Source of the DNA: Nocardioides salarius
GTDB lineage: Bacteria > Actinomycetota > Actinomycetes > Propionibacteriales > Nocardioidaceae
Length of the DNA stretch: 64,000 nt
Assembly: GCF_016907435.1 (NCBI RefSeq)
Contig: NZ_JAFBBZ010000001.1
Span: 1,054,001 to 1,118,000, forward strand
Direction: 5' to 3'
Position numbers and translations under genes: made by a program
Notes under the pieces: model-generated
Told to the model about the DNA's origin: nothing
Databases searched by the model: none
What the model saw: only the letters and a program-made list of their open reading frames with translations
In this document: positions 8,522 to 17,337 of the stretch, piece by piece
How positions within the stretch are numbered: the first letter of the stretch is position 1
Layout of the letters: each line of letters begins with the position of its first letter

Positions 8522-8609
8522 CGGAAGTTCAGGCCGGGTCGGCGGGAAGTTCAGGCCGGGTCGGCGGGAAGTTCAGGCCGGGTCAGCGGGAGATCTGGGC
8601 CGGGTCGGG
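8522..8609 (-). repeat. 22-bp tandem repeat array, right copy (4 units)
   Basis: Four contiguous units at 8522-8543, 8544-8565, 8566-8587 and 8588-8609. The first three share the core GAAGTTCAGGCCGGGTC and the fourth has GAGATCTGGGCCGGGTC. Read on the minus strand they match the units at 7826-7891. Unit three contains the stop codon of the downstream membrane protein gene (8583-8585), and unit four encodes its last residues. The period is exactly 22 bp with no spacer, so this is a tandem repeat and not a CRISPR array. Confidence 0.9.
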
Positions 8610-9119
8610 GGTCTCGGAGGAGGTGCTGCCCAGGAAGACCAGCACGACGACGGTGACGACGAGGCTGACCAGGGTGGCCATCAGCGCCAGCACCACCAGG
8701 CCGGTGCTCACCAGGCCCCCGACGGCGAGGAGGGCGTAGGCCCCCGCCACCACGACGTACGTCGTGCGCAGCGTGCGGGCGCTCCCCGCACGGCGCGGCA
8801 GGACCGCCATCACCCCGCTCAGCGTGCCCACCACCACGACCAGGTCGACGACCCCCTCCAGGATCCCCAGCCACACCGCGGTCTCGCCGAGCAGGTCGGG
8901 GCCCGGCCACAGCGGCGCCGAGACCAGGGCCCCGACCCCGGCTGCCACGGCGCCGAGCCGGAAGCCCTGGTGCAGGTGGGCGAGCCTGCCCAGCGCGACG
9001 GCGACGACGATCCAGCCCACGGGGTCGGGCAGCAGGTCGAAGGCGGCTCCCCCGCTGCCGATGCGCAGGTCGAGCAGGACGACGACCAGGCCGACGACGA
9101 CGGTCATCAGGGGCTTCAC
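8583..9119 (-). CDS. Hypothetical membrane protein (five helices)
   Basis: A 178-residue hydrophobic protein with about five predicted helices and no recognised catalytic motif. The central PDPVGWIVVAVALGRLAHLH segment suggests a compact integral membrane protein. The C-terminus (SETPDPAQISR) is encoded by unit four of the 22-bp repeat, and the stop codon lies in unit three, so the repeat has supplied or replaced the end of the gene. It is the only gene between the PHB depolymerase and the repeat array. No function is proposed. Confidence 0.7.
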   Translation of the reverse strand: MKPLMTVVVGLVVVLLDLRIGSGGAAFDLLPDPVGWIVVAVALGRLAHLHQGFRLGAVAAGVGALVSAPLWPGPDLLGETAVWLGILEGVVDLVVVVGTLSGVMAVLPRRAGSARTLRTTYVVVAGAYALLAVGGLVSTGLVVLALMATLVSLVVTVVVLVFLGSTSSETPDPAQISR

Positions 9120-9152
9120 CCGCCCAGGCTAGTGGCACCCGCGGGCAGGGGC

Positions 9153-10484
9153 TCAGCAGGCGGCGACCTTGCGGTAGACGCCAGCGCTGGTCTCGCGCAG
9201 CGAGGTCACCGTGGCGTTGCCCTGGCCGAGGTAGTCCTGGCTGCCCAGCGCGTAGAACGGGTTGTAGGGGTTGCTGCCGTAGCTGACCGCCCGGCCCGCG
9301 CTCTCGTGGGTGGCGTTGGTGGTGGTCCAGCAGTCCACCGGACCCGGCGGCGTGGTCGGGGTCGGCGTGGGCGTCGGGGTGGGCGTGGGCGTCGGGGTGG
9401 GCGTGGGGGTCGGCGTGGGCGTCGGCGTGCCGGTGGTCGTCCCGCTCACCCGGCGGTTGTTGGCGAAGAAGAAGGACGTGACGTAGCGCGGGTAGTCGAT
9501 GCTGCTGGCCTTGATGTAGCGGCCACCCGGGCCGCCGCCGGCGGGCCAGTTGTGGCCCAGGCCGGTGTTGGTCAGCAGCGAGACCCGCGGGCCCTCGGCG
9601 TCGGACCACATGGTGCCGCTGCCGGCGGTGCTGGTGCCGGGCAGCGTCGACATGGTGACCGGTGAGGTCGCGGTGGCGCCGTAGAGCCCGGCCATCACCT
9701 CGGCGTTGAGCCGGTTGTAGCCGGTGTTGACGGTGTAGTCGTCGTTGCCGTGGACCACCGAGGTCAGCTGGGTGTCGAAGCCGGCGGCGTGGCTGCCGGC
9801 GAAGCGGGTGCAGGTCGAGGTCGCGGCCGACTTCGTGGTCGACACGGTCGAGATCTGCGAGGAGGTGGTGCCGACCGTGGGTCCGGCGTTGATGCCGACG
9901 CCGGCGAAGACGTCGGGGGCCAGGCAGCCCATCACCATCGTCTCGCCGCCACCGGAGGACAGCCCGGAGAGGTAGACCTGGTCGGCGTCGAGGTCCAGGG
10001 CGGTGCGCCCGAGCAGCGTGTCGACCAGCGCCAGCAGGTTGTCGTCGTGGCGCGCGGGGTTGCTGCGGCTGTGGTTGGTGTCGTAGTAGTCCCAGCAGCC
10101 GGCGATCACGCCGCCGTTGGGCGCCGCGGGCACGGCCACGACCATGCCGTAGTCGTCGGCGGTGGCCTGCCAGTTGCCGGCCGTCTGCAGGTCGGTGTTG
10201 GTCTGCACGCAGCCGTGCAGGTTGACCATCAGCGCCCGGCCGTCGGCGATCGCGGGCGCCGTGGTCGGCACGTAGAGCCGCACGTTCATCCCGGCGATGG
10301 TCTCGCTGGTCCAGCTGCCGGCGGCCCGGGCGCTGGTGCCGCCGCCGGGGCCCAGGACCAGCACCGCCGCGGTGAGCACCACGGCGAGCACGCCCGCCAG
10401 CACGGCCGGGACGCTGCGCCGGGCGGCGCTCGCCGCGGACCTGGGCTGCGGCGCGGGCAGGGACGGGGTCGGTACGTCGATCAT
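9153..10484 (-). CDS. Secreted PHB depolymerase family esterase
   Basis: A 443-residue extracellular alpha/beta hydrolase. Residues 1 to about 54 form a long signal peptide with a helix (AVLAGVLAVVLTAAVLVLG) and an ARA-type cleavage site. The catalytic domain has an oxyanion HGC at 90-92, the lipase box GLSSG with Ser176 as nucleophile, and NDDYTV and GLGHNWP regions that should carry the Asp and His. A Pro-Thr repeat linker (about 355-385) leads to a C-terminal domain of about 55 residues starting CWTTTNATH, like substrate-binding tails of PHB depolymerases. The ATG at 10484 follows GGAGGAG. Likely substrates are polyhydroxyalkanoate or related esters; specificity is not readable. Confidence 0.87.
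   Translation of the reverse strand: MIDVPTPSLPAPQPRSAASAARRSVPAVLAGVLAVVLTAAVLVLGPGGGTSARAAGSWTSETIAGMNVRLYVPTTAPAIADGRALMVNLHGCVQTNTDLQTAGNWQATADDYGMVVAVPAAPNGGVIAGCWDYYDTNHSRSNPARHDDNLLALVDTLLGRTALDLDADQVYLSGLSSGGGETMVMGCLAPDVFAGVGINAGPTVGTTSSQISTVSTTKSAATSTCTRFAGSHAAGFDTQLTSVVHGNDDYTVNTGYNRLNAEVMAGLYGATATSPVTMSTLPGTSTAGSGTMWSDAEGPRVSLLTNTGLGHNWPAGGGPGGRYIKASSIDYPRYVTSFFFANNRRVSGTTTGTPTPTPTPTPTPTPTPTPTPTPTPTTPPGPVDCWTTTNATHESAGRAVSYGSNPYNPFYALGSQDYLGQGNATVTSLRETSAGVYRKVAAC
9350..9437. repeat. Pro-Thr codon repeat (linker-coding minisatellite)
   Basis: Alternating GTGGGC/GTCGGC-type hexamers encode about 15 Pro-Thr dipeptides in the secreted esterase. The repeat is in frame and can change length without breaking the protein. 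Such linkers separate catalytic and binding domains in secreted actinobacterial hydrolases. Confidence 0.85.
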
Positions 10485-10545
10485 GGTGCTCCTCCGAGTA
10501 GGGCCAGGCATGACGTGCGGGTGGTGCGGACAGCAGGGGGCCGGG

Positions 10546-11490
10546 TCAGGCGGGTATGTCCCGCGTGACGGCGGCGACGGCCTCGGCCCCGCGGGGGCCG
10601 AGCACGATCGTGTAGTGGTTGACGTCCTCGACCTCGACGTCGCGCAGCTGCGGCAGCCACTCGCGGGCTCGCTCGGCGGCGTCGGGCGCGTAGAGCGCCT
10701 GCGGCTCGTCCATCAGCCCGCGCGGGGCGCGCAGGAAGGTGGTCGGCACCCGCACGGCGCGCATCGCGGCCTCGTACGCCGCTCCTCCGAAGAGCTGCGC
10801 GGCGTCGGCGGCCACCGCCTCGACCACGGCCGAGGGCTTGAGGTGCGGCGCCCGGCCCTCGAGGTCGTAGTCGACGTACCCCTCGACGACCGGGCTCCAG
10901 TCGTGGGCGAAGGCGGGGTGCTCGCGCCAGAAGTCGCGGTAGACCTCGTGGCTCTCGAAGGTCATCCGCAGCCGCGCCGCGGCGGGGCCGAGCACGTCGT
11001 CGGGGGTCGCGGTCGGCGACGGCGCTCCCCCGGCCGGCGCCAGCAGCGGCAGCCCGCCGTCGACGAGCACCAGGCCGGTGGCCCGCTCGCCGATCCGCGC
11101 GGCGAGGGTGAGCACGACGAAGGCGCCCATCGAGTGCCCGACGAGACCCGCCCGGGCCACGTCGAGGTGGTCGAGCACCTGCTCGAGGTCGCGCGCGTGC
11201 TGCTCGAGCCCGTACGGCGCCGGCAGCGACGCGCTGCGGCCGCGACCGCGCAGGTCGGGCGCGACGACCCGGTGGCCGGGCAGCGCCTCGGCGACCAGGG
11301 GCCAGCACCGGTGGTGGGCGGTGATGCCGTGCACGGCGAGCACCACGGGCGCGTCGGGGTCCTCAGGGCCCCACACGCCGCAGGTCAGCTCGCCGCCGTC
11401 GACGGGCACGCGGACCGTGCGCGGGCCGGTCGGGCCGGCCGGGCCGGTCGGGGAGCCGGGCGCCGAGGGGTGCCGGGTGGCGGTGGTCAT
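10546..11490 (-). CDS. Alpha/beta fold hydrolase
   Basis: A 314-residue soluble hydrolase. The HG motif (VVLAVHGITAHHR) forms the oxyanion hole, VGHSMGAF at about residue 116 holds the nucleophilic Ser, and the late DVNHYTIV is a likely catalytic His. The first 25 residues are a Pro/Gly/Thr-rich tail. It is the last gene of the eight-gene importer operon; its ATG overlaps the TetR stop by 4 bp. With the acyl-CoA ligase and importer it may cleave an imported ester or a CoA-pathway intermediate. The substrate is unknown. Confidence 0.85.
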   Translation of the reverse strand: MTTATRHPSAPGSPTGPAGPTGPRTVRVPVDGGELTCGVWGPEDPDAPVVLAVHGITAHHRCWPLVAEALPGHRVVAPDLRGRGRSASLPAPYGLEQHARDLEQVLDHLDVARAGLVGHSMGAFVVLTLAARIGERATGLVLVDGGLPLLAPAGGAPSPTATPDDVLGPAAARLRMTFESHEVYRDFWREHPAFAHDWSPVVEGYVDYDLEGRAPHLKPSAVVEAVAADAAQLFGGAAYEAAMRAVRVPTTFLRAPRGLMDEPQALYAPDAAERAREWLPQLRDVEVEDVNHYTIVLGPRGAEAVAAVTRDIPA

Positions 11491-12176
11491 CGCTGGTCTG
11501 CTCCTGTGTCGCTGCTGTCGCTGCTGGGGGTGCTGGGGTCGGGGTGGGCGGCGGCCAGGGCCCGCTCGATGAAGGCCATCACCTGCTCGAAGACGTGGTC
11601 GGGCACCGTGGCGGTCGACCCGGGGCCGGGGGCGGCGCCGGGATCGTCGCCCCACAGCACCCAGCGCATCCCGACCATCTCGCCGATGCCCATCAGCACC
11701 CACGCGACGACCTCGGGGTCGATGTCGCCGACGTCGCCGACCTCGCGGGCCCGCTCGAGGTTGGCGATGTAGCCCTCGACGATGCGGGTGTAGTGCAGCT
11801 TGAGCGCGCGGGGCGAGACGAACTCGGCCTCGCGCACCACCCGGTAGAGCGCGGGGTGCTCGGCGGTGAAGGCGAAGAACGCCCGGAAGCCGGCCCGCTC
11901 CCCCTCCAGCCGTGTGGTGGCGCCCGCCGAGCCCTCGGTCATGGCGTGGCGCACCCGGCGGTTGAGGTCCTCGACGAGCTCCTCGAAGACGGTGAGCTTG
12001 GAGTCGAAGTAGAGGTAGAAGGTGCCCTGGGCGACCCCGGCCTTCTCGGTGATCCGGGTGATCGAGGCGTCGGCGTAGCCGTGCTCGGCGAAGACGTGCT
12101 CGGCGGCGTCGATGATCGCCTTGCGGGTCGCGGTGCCGCGCTTGGTGCTCGGCGGCTTGCGTGCGGTCTCGCTCAT
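11487..12176 (-). CDS. TetR family transcriptional regulator
   Basis: A 229-residue regulator. The N-terminal helix-turn-helix (about residues 18-62) contains DAAEHVFAEHGYADASITRI and TEKAGVAQGTFYLYFDSK, the standard TetR DNA-binding pattern. The C-terminal ligand domain has a WVLMGIGEMVGMRWVLW core and a Ser/Asp-rich tail. The gene is embedded in the importer operon, overlapping its neighbours by 4 bp on each side, so it probably controls its own operon. A candidate operator lies at 18581-18591 in front of the first gene. Confidence 0.9.
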   Translation of the reverse strand: MSETARKPPSTKRGTATRKAIIDAAEHVFAEHGYADASITRITEKAGVAQGTFYLYFDSKLTVFEELVEDLNRRVRHAMTEGSAGATTRLEGERAGFRAFFAFTAEHPALYRVVREAEFVSPRALKLHYTRIVEGYIANLERAREVGDVGDIDPEVVAWVLMGIGEMVGMRWVLWGDDPGAAPGPGSTATVPDHVFEQVMAFIERALAAAHPDPSTPSSDSSDTGADQR

Positions 12177-13774
12177 GCCCGGGCCTCCTGCTCGCGCCAC
12201 CGGTCCGCCAGCGCGCGCCGCACGACCTTGCTGCTCGAGGAGCGCGGGATCTCGGCGACGACCTCGACGTGGCGCGGCACCTTGAAGGCCGCCAGCTCGC
12301 GGGCGCAGTGCTCGCGCAGGTCCTGCTCGTCGGTGGCCACGCCGGGGCGCAGCACGACGTACGCCGCGCACACCTCGCCCCAGCGCGCGTCGGGCACGCC
12401 CACCGCGGCCGCGTCGGCCACGGCCGGGTGGGCCAGCAGCACCTGCTCGACCTCGGCCGGGGCGACGCTCTCGCCGCCGGTGATGAAGATGTCCTTGATG
12501 CGGTCGACGATGCGGTAGTAGCCGTCGGCGTCGCGGGTGGCCAGGTCACCGGTGTGGAGGCCGCGGCGGCGCTCCTGCTCGGCCCGCTCGTGCTCGGGCT
12601 CGCGGAAGTAGCCGGCGAAGACGTTGGGCCCGCGCACCACCAGCTCGCCGGTGCCGGGGCCCTCGACCACCGCGCCGGTGGCCGGGTCGACGAGCTCGAC
12701 CTCGACGTGCGGGTAGGGCGTGCCGGCCATCCCGACGCGTCGGGTGGCCTCCTCGGGCGGCAGGCACAGCACGTTGGGCGCGGCCTCGGTCAGGCCGTAG
12801 CCCTGGGTCAGCGCGACCCCGCGCCGGTGCCAGGTGCGCAGCAGCGGCTCGGGCATCGGCGCCCCGCCGACGATGGCGTGGCGCAGGCTGCCCAGGTCGG
12901 CGGCCGCGAAGTCGGGGTGCTCGGCCAGCATCAGGTAGGTCGCGGGCACCCCCATCGTGGTGGTGATCTGGCGCTCGGCGATCAGGTGCAGCACCCGCCC
13001 GGCGTCGAAGGTGCGCTCGAGCACGACGGTGGCGCCCATCCACCACGCGAGCAGCGGCTGCACGTTCCACCCGCCGACGTGGAACTGCGGCATCAGCGCC
13101 AGCACCACGTCGCGACTGGTGATCTCGGCGGTGCGTGAGAGCGACAGGTTGGTCCAGAAGCAGTTGGCGTGGGTCAGCACCGCGCCGCGGGCCTGCCCGG
13201 AGGTGCCCGAGGTGAAGATGATCAGCAGCGGGTCGTGGTCCTCGACCGGCGCGGCCGCCGCAGGGGCGCCCGCCCCCGCCGTCGTACGCCGCTCGCCGCG
13301 GGCCCGCTCGGAGCCGCCCGGCGCCGGCGCGTGCCGCTCGACGCCCTGGGTGCCCATCGCGGCCACGGGGACCTGCCCGACGACCAGGTCGAGGGTGGCG
13401 CGGGCCAGCGCGGTGAACTCCTCCTCGACCAGCAGCAGCGCGGGGTCGGCCTCCTCGACCTGGCCGGCCAGCTCGCGCGGCGAGAGCCGCCACGACAGCG
13501 GCACCAGCACCAGCCCGGCCTTGGCGCAGGCGAAGAACAGCACCACGTGGTCGGCGCTGTTGCCGGTCAGGGTCGCCAGCCGGTCGCCCTTGGCGTAGCC
13601 GGCGCGGCGCAGGCGCGCGGCGAGCCGCTCGGCGCGCTGGTCGAGGCGCTCGTAGGTGAGCACCACTCCCCTGTCGTCGATCGCGACCCGCTCGGGGGTC
13701 GAGGTCGCCCGGTCGGTGGTCCAGCGGCCCAGGGTGTGCAGCCCGTCGGCGGCCGCGGATGGCGAGGTGGTCAT
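12173..13774 (-). CDS. AMP-dependent acyl-CoA synthetase (FadD-like)
   Basis: A 533-residue ANL-family ligase that would activate a carboxylic acid to its CoA thioester via an acyl-adenylate. The P-loop-like IIFTSGTSGQARGAVLTH is at about residues 185-202, the A5 region appears as TQGYGLTEAAPNV, the A7 region as LHTGDLATRD, and the C-terminal domain ends with PRSSSSKVVRR, which holds the catalytic Lys region. A low-complexity insert (about 150-178) precedes the P-loop. The operon context with a branched-chain-type importer suggests that the imported acid is the substrate. Confidence 0.9.
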   Translation of the reverse strand: MTTSPSAAADGLHTLGRWTTDRATSTPERVAIDDRGVVLTYERLDQRAERLAARLRRAGYAKGDRLATLTGNSADHVVLFFACAKAGLVLVPLSWRLSPRELAGQVEEADPALLLVEEEFTALARATLDLVVGQVPVAAMGTQGVERHAPAPGGSERARGERRTTAGAGAPAAAAPVEDHDPLLIIFTSGTSGQARGAVLTHANCFWTNLSLSRTAEITSRDVVLALMPQFHVGGWNVQPLLAWWMGATVVLERTFDAGRVLHLIAERQITTTMGVPATYLMLAEHPDFAAADLGSLRHAIVGGAPMPEPLLRTWHRRGVALTQGYGLTEAAPNVLCLPPEEATRRVGMAGTPYPHVEVELVDPATGAVVEGPGTGELVVRGPNVFAGYFREPEHERAEQERRRGLHTGDLATRDADGYYRIVDRIKDIFITGGESVAPAEVEQVLLAHPAVADAAAVGVPDARWGEVCAAYVVLRPGVATDEQDLREHCARELAAFKVPRHVEVVAEIPRSSSSKVVRRALADRWREQEARA

Positions 13775-14925
13775 GGGCCATCCTCCCCCGCGGCGAGCGC
13801 CCCGGGGCGTGCCGCGCGGCTGCGGGCCCCGGCGAGGCGGGCGCCGAGGCCCACGAGGCCGCCGGGCACGAAGAGCACGACGAGGATGAACAGGGTGCCG
13901 AGGATGAACAGCGGCTCGCCCAGCGGCACGCTCAGCACCGCCGGCAGCGACTCGACGGCGTCGGAGGCCGCGAGCGTGGTCAGCCGCTGGTCGAGCAGCG
14001 TGTAGACGATGCCGCCGACCACGGCGCCCCAGCGCGAGCCGAGGCCGCCCAGCACCACGATCACCAGGATCGTGAGGGTGAAGTCGGCCGAGGCGATGCG
14101 GGGCGTGGCGCCGCTCTGCAGCAGCAGGTAGACCATGCCCACGACCACCGCCAGCACCGAGCCGGTGACGAAGGCGAGCAGCTTGACCGCGAAGGGCCGC
14201 AGGCCCAGCACCCGCACCCGCAGCTCGTTCTCCCGGGTGGCGGCGGCGACGTGGCCGGCGCGCGAGCGCTCGAACCAGGTCACCAGCGCGAAGACGACCA
14301 CGAGCAGCACCAGCGCCACCCAGTAGAGGTTGCGGGTGTCGGCGACGCCGACCAGCGCGTCGGGCACGTGGGTGGTGTCGAGGCGCAGCCCCTCCTCGCC
14401 GCCCGTGACGTCGCTGTTGCGGCGGATCAGCACCGAGCCGGCCTGGGCGAAGGCCAGGGTGACCATCGCGAAGGAGATCCCGCCGACGCGTAGGCCGACC
14501 GCGCCGAGCACCAGCGCGACGACCGCGCCGACGAGCAGGGTCAGCAGCATCGCCGGCACCAGGCCCAGGTCGGTGCGCTCGAGCACGACGCCCAGCCCGT
14601 AGGCGCCGATGGCCAGGTAGAGCGCGTGCCCGAAGCTCAGCAGCCCGGCCACGCCGAAGATCACGTGGTAGGTCAGCGCGAGCGAGGCGAAGACCAGCGC
14701 GAGCGCCATCAGCTGCAGCGTGCCGGGGGTGTACGTCGCTCCCGGCAGCACGCCGGGCACGCTCAGGTCGACCAGCGGCAGCACCGCGAGCAGCACGACG
14801 AGGCCCAGCACGACCAGCAGCCGCAGCGGCAGGCCCGCCCCGCGGCGGCTGCCACCGGTGGGGCCGGCCGGGGCCGCGGGCTGCGGCGTACCGGTGTCGG
14901 GGTGGGTGTCGGTGGTGGCGCTCAT
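13771..14925 (-). CDS. livM: Branched-chain-type ABC importer permease LivM
   Basis: A 384-residue permease with about ten helices. The family-typical HVIFGVAGLLSFGHALYLAIGAYG and the EAA-like loop FERSRAGHVAAATRENELR, which contacts the ATPases, are both present, as is VVLGGLGSRWGAVVGG. A Pro/Gly-rich cytoplasmic leader (about 35 residues) precedes the first helix. The start at 14925 is fixed by a 4-bp overlap with livH. Forms the transmembrane heterodimer with LivH. Confidence 0.92.
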   Translation of the reverse strand: MSATTDTHPDTGTPQPAAPAGPTGGSRRGAGLPLRLLVVLGLVVLLAVLPLVDLSVPGVLPGATYTPGTLQLMALALVFASLALTYHVIFGVAGLLSFGHALYLAIGAYGLGVVLERTDLGLVPAMLLTLLVGAVVALVLGAVGLRVGGISFAMVTLAFAQAGSVLIRRNSDVTGGEEGLRLDTTHVPDALVGVADTRNLYWVALVLLVVVFALVTWFERSRAGHVAAATRENELRVRVLGLRPFAVKLLAFVTGSVLAVVVGMVYLLLQSGATPRIASADFTLTILVIVVLGGLGSRWGAVVGGIVYTLLDQRLTTLAASDAVESLPAVLSVPLGEPLFILGTLFILVVLFVPGGLVGLGARLAGARSRAARPGALAAGEDGP

Positions 14926-15797
14926 GCGCGGGCTCCCATCAGGCCGGAGGGACGCACGAGCAGGACGGTGGCCAGCAGCAGCACGACCACCAGGTCGCCG
15001 GTCCCGGAGAGGTAGAAGTTGGCCATCTGCTGCAGCACCGCGACCACGACGGAGGCGATCGCCGCGCCGAGCAGGGAGCCCAGGCCGCCGATCACGGTGA
15101 CGATGAAGGCGAAGATCAGCAGCGAGCCGCCCAGCTGGGGCGAGACGTAGCCGAAGTAGTGCGAGGCCAGCACCCCGCCCAGGCCCGCGGCGGCGCCGCC
15201 GATGGCGAAGACGACGGTGAAGGCGCGGCGCACGTCGATGCCCAGGGCGGTGACCATGGAGCGGTTCTCGACGCCGGCGCGGATGACCAGGCCGAAGCGG
15301 GTGAAGCGCAGGAAGGCCACGATGCCGCCCAGCACCAGCGCCGCGACTCCGATCAGCAGGAACCGGTCGTTGGGCACGCGGGCGCCGAGGATCGTGGTGG
15401 TCTCGTCGAACCAGCCGGGGCCGGTGACGAAGATGGCGTCGGTGCCCCAGATGCCGTCGAAGAGCGCGACGGTGGCCAGCGCCAGGCCGACGGTGACCAG
15501 CACCTGCTCGATGTGGCGCTCGTAGAGGCGCCGGATCAGCAGCAGCTCGGTGAGCACCGCGGCGAGGGCACCGACGCCGGCGCCGACCAGGAGCGAGAGC
15601 AGCAGCGAGCCCCACGAGTCGCCGCCGAGGCGGCGGGCGGTCTCCCACCCGGCGAAGGCGCCCAGGGTCAGGAAGGAGCCGTGGGCGAAGTTGAGCACGC
15701 CCATCAGGCCGTAGATGAGCGAGAGGCCCGAGGCGACGAGGAAGTACAGCGCCCCCAGGCCCAGGCCGGTGGCGAGCAGCAGCACGACGGTGCTCAC
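14922..15797 (-). CDS. livH: Branched-chain-type ABC importer permease LivH
   Basis: A 291-residue permease with about eight helices. YGLMGVLNFAHGSFLTLGAF near the N-terminus and TVIGGLGSLLGAAIASVVV near the C-terminus are hallmarks of LivH. The loop FTRFGLVIRAGVENRSMVTALG is the likely coupling helix. It overlaps livF and livM by 4 bp on either side. Partner of LivM in the importer. Confidence 0.92.
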   Translation of the reverse strand: MSTVVLLLATGLGLGALYFLVASGLSLIYGLMGVLNFAHGSFLTLGAFAGWETARRLGGDSWGSLLLSLLVGAGVGALAAVLTELLLIRRLYERHIEQVLVTVGLALATVALFDGIWGTDAIFVTGPGWFDETTTILGARVPNDRFLLIGVAALVLGGIVAFLRFTRFGLVIRAGVENRSMVTALGIDVRRAFTVVFAIGGAAAGLGGVLASHYFGYVSPQLGGSLLIFAFIVTVIGGLGSLLGAAIASVVVAVLQQMANFYLSGTGDLVVVLLLATVLLVRPSGLMGARA

Positions 15798-16579
15798 GAG
15801 CGGACCTCCTGGCTGTGGGTGGACGGGTCGGGGTGGCTGCCGGCGTCGGAGTCATGGGCGGAGCTGCTCGAGCTGGTGGAGCCGACGCCGAGGAGGCTGA
15901 CGACCCGCTGCTCGTCGTCGAGCAGCTCGGCGGCGTCGCCGGTGTGCACGACGCGGCCGTCTGCCATCACCACGGCGCGGTCGGCCAGGCGGCGGGCCAC
16001 GACGAGGTTCTGCTCGACGAGCAGGATCGGCACGACCTGGGCAGCGCGCTCGAGCGCCTCCGTGACCTCGCCGACCAGCTTGGGCGAGAGGCCCTTCGTG
16101 GGCTCGTCGACCAGCAGCAGCCGGTTGTCGTTGAGCAGGGCCCGGGCGAGCGCGACCATCTGCTGCTGCCCGCCCGACAGGGTGCCGGCGGCCTGCTGGC
16201 CCCGCGCGATGATGTCGGGGAACAGGTCGGCGACCAGCTCGCGGCGCGGGTTCGCGCTGCGCTCGGCCAGGCGCAGGTTCTCCTCGACGCTCAGGGAGCC
16301 GAAGACCTCGCGGTCCTCGGGGACGTAGCCGACGCCGCGCTGCACGATGCGGTGCGTGGGCAGGGTGTCGATGCGCTCGCCGTCGAGCTCGACGACACCG
16401 CTGCGCTCGACGAGGCCGAGCACCGCCTTGATGGTGCTGGTCTTGCCGACGCCGTTGCGGCCGAGCAGGGCGGTGACGCCCTGGGCGGGCACCTCGAGGG
16501 TGACGTCCTCGACGACCTGCTGCTGGCCGATGCGGGCCGAGAGGCCGCGCACCCGCAGGACGGGTCCTGACTGGTTCAT
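15794..16579 (-). CDS. livF: ABC importer ATP-binding protein LivF
   Basis: A 261-residue ATPase. Walker A is GRNGVGKTS (about 39-47), the signature is LSGGQQQMVALA (about 134-145), Walker B is LLLVDEPTKGLSP. The last 30 residues are a Ser/Asp/His-rich tail (SSSSSAHDSDAGSHPDPSTH) not usually present in LivF; its role is unknown. Overlaps livG and livH by 4 bp. Forms the nucleotide-binding heterodimer with LivG. Confidence 0.92.
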   Translation of the reverse strand: MNQSGPVLRVRGLSARIGQQQVVEDVTLEVPAQGVTALLGRNGVGKTSTIKAVLGLVERSGVVELDGERIDTLPTHRIVQRGVGYVPEDREVFGSLSVEENLRLAERSANPRRELVADLFPDIIARGQQAAGTLSGGQQQMVALARALLNDNRLLLVDEPTKGLSPKLVGEVTEALERAAQVVPILLVEQNLVVARRLADRAVVMADGRVVHTGDAAELLDDEQRVVSLLGVGSTSSSSSAHDSDAGSHPDPSTHSQEVRS

Positions 16580-17337
16580 GCGCTCGCTCCGAGGTAGGCG
16601 CTCTGGACGGTGGGGTCGGCCATCACGGCCTCCGGGGAGTCGCAGGCCAGCAGCTGGCCGTGGTGCATCACCGCGAGCCGGTCGACCAGACCGAGGACGA
16701 CGTCCATGTGGTGCTCGACCATCAGCACGGTGGTGCCGTGCTCGCGGTGCACCGTGCGGATGAGGTCCATCAGGCCCTCGACGTCGGCGCTGCCGACCCC
16801 GGCCATCGGCTCGTCGAGCAGGATCACGTGGGGGTCGCAGGCCAGGAGCATGGCGATCTCGAGCTTGCGCTTGTCGCCGTGGGCCAGGCCCCCGGCGACG
16901 GTCTGCTCGTGGTGGGCCAGGCCCACCTGGTCGAGCCGGTCGCGGGCCCGCTCGGTGGCGGCACCGCCGCGACCGGGGAAGCGGACCAGGCTCAGCGCGC
17001 CGCCGAGGGCCGCCTGGGCGGCCAGTCGCACGTTCTCGAGCGCGGTGAGCCCGTCGAAGAGGCTCGAGGTCTGGAACGTGCGGCCCAGCCCGGCCCGGGC
17101 TCGGGCGTCGACCGAGCGGGCGGTGACGTCGTCGCCGGCGAGGTGCACCGTGCCCGCCGTCGGGCGCATGACGCCCGACAGCAGGTTGAACAGCGTCGTC
17201 TTGCCCGCACCGTTGGGGCCGATCACCCCGAGCATCTCGCCGCGCGGCACCGAGAGGGAGACCCCGTCGATGATCACCGCGCCGCCGATGCTCAGGTGCA
17301 GGTCGTGCACCGCGAGGACCGGGCCGGGCTGGCTCAC
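16576..17337 (-). CDS. livG: ABC importer ATP-binding protein LivG
   Basis: A 253-residue ATPase. Walker A is GPNGAGKTT (about 37-45) and Walker B is VILLDEPMAGVG. The signature motif reads LAHGDKRKLEIA instead of LSGGQ; this variant is known in LivG/UrtD-type subunits. The GTG start at 17337 overlaps the livK stop by 4 bp, which excludes a much longer upstream reading that only shadows livK. Partner of LivF. Confidence 0.92.
   Translation of the reverse strand: MSQPGPVLAVHDLHLSIGGAVIIDGVSLSVPRGEMLGVIGPNGAGKTTLFNLLSGVMRPTAGTVHLAGDDVTARSVDARARAGLGRTFQTSSLFDGLTALENVRLAAQAALGGALSLVRFPGRGGAATERARDRLDQVGLAHHEQTVAGGLAHGDKRKLEIAMLLACDPHVILLDEPMAGVGSADVEGLMDLIRTVHREHGTTVLMVEHHMDVVLGLVDRLAVMHHGQLLACDSPEAVMADPTVQSAYLGASA

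Noticed and set aside
8522..8609. CRISPR array
   Set aside because: Units are contiguous with a 22-bp period and no unique spacers, and no cas genes are near.
9350..9437. Intergenic minisatellite
   Set aside because: It is in frame in the secreted esterase and encodes its Pro-Thr linker.
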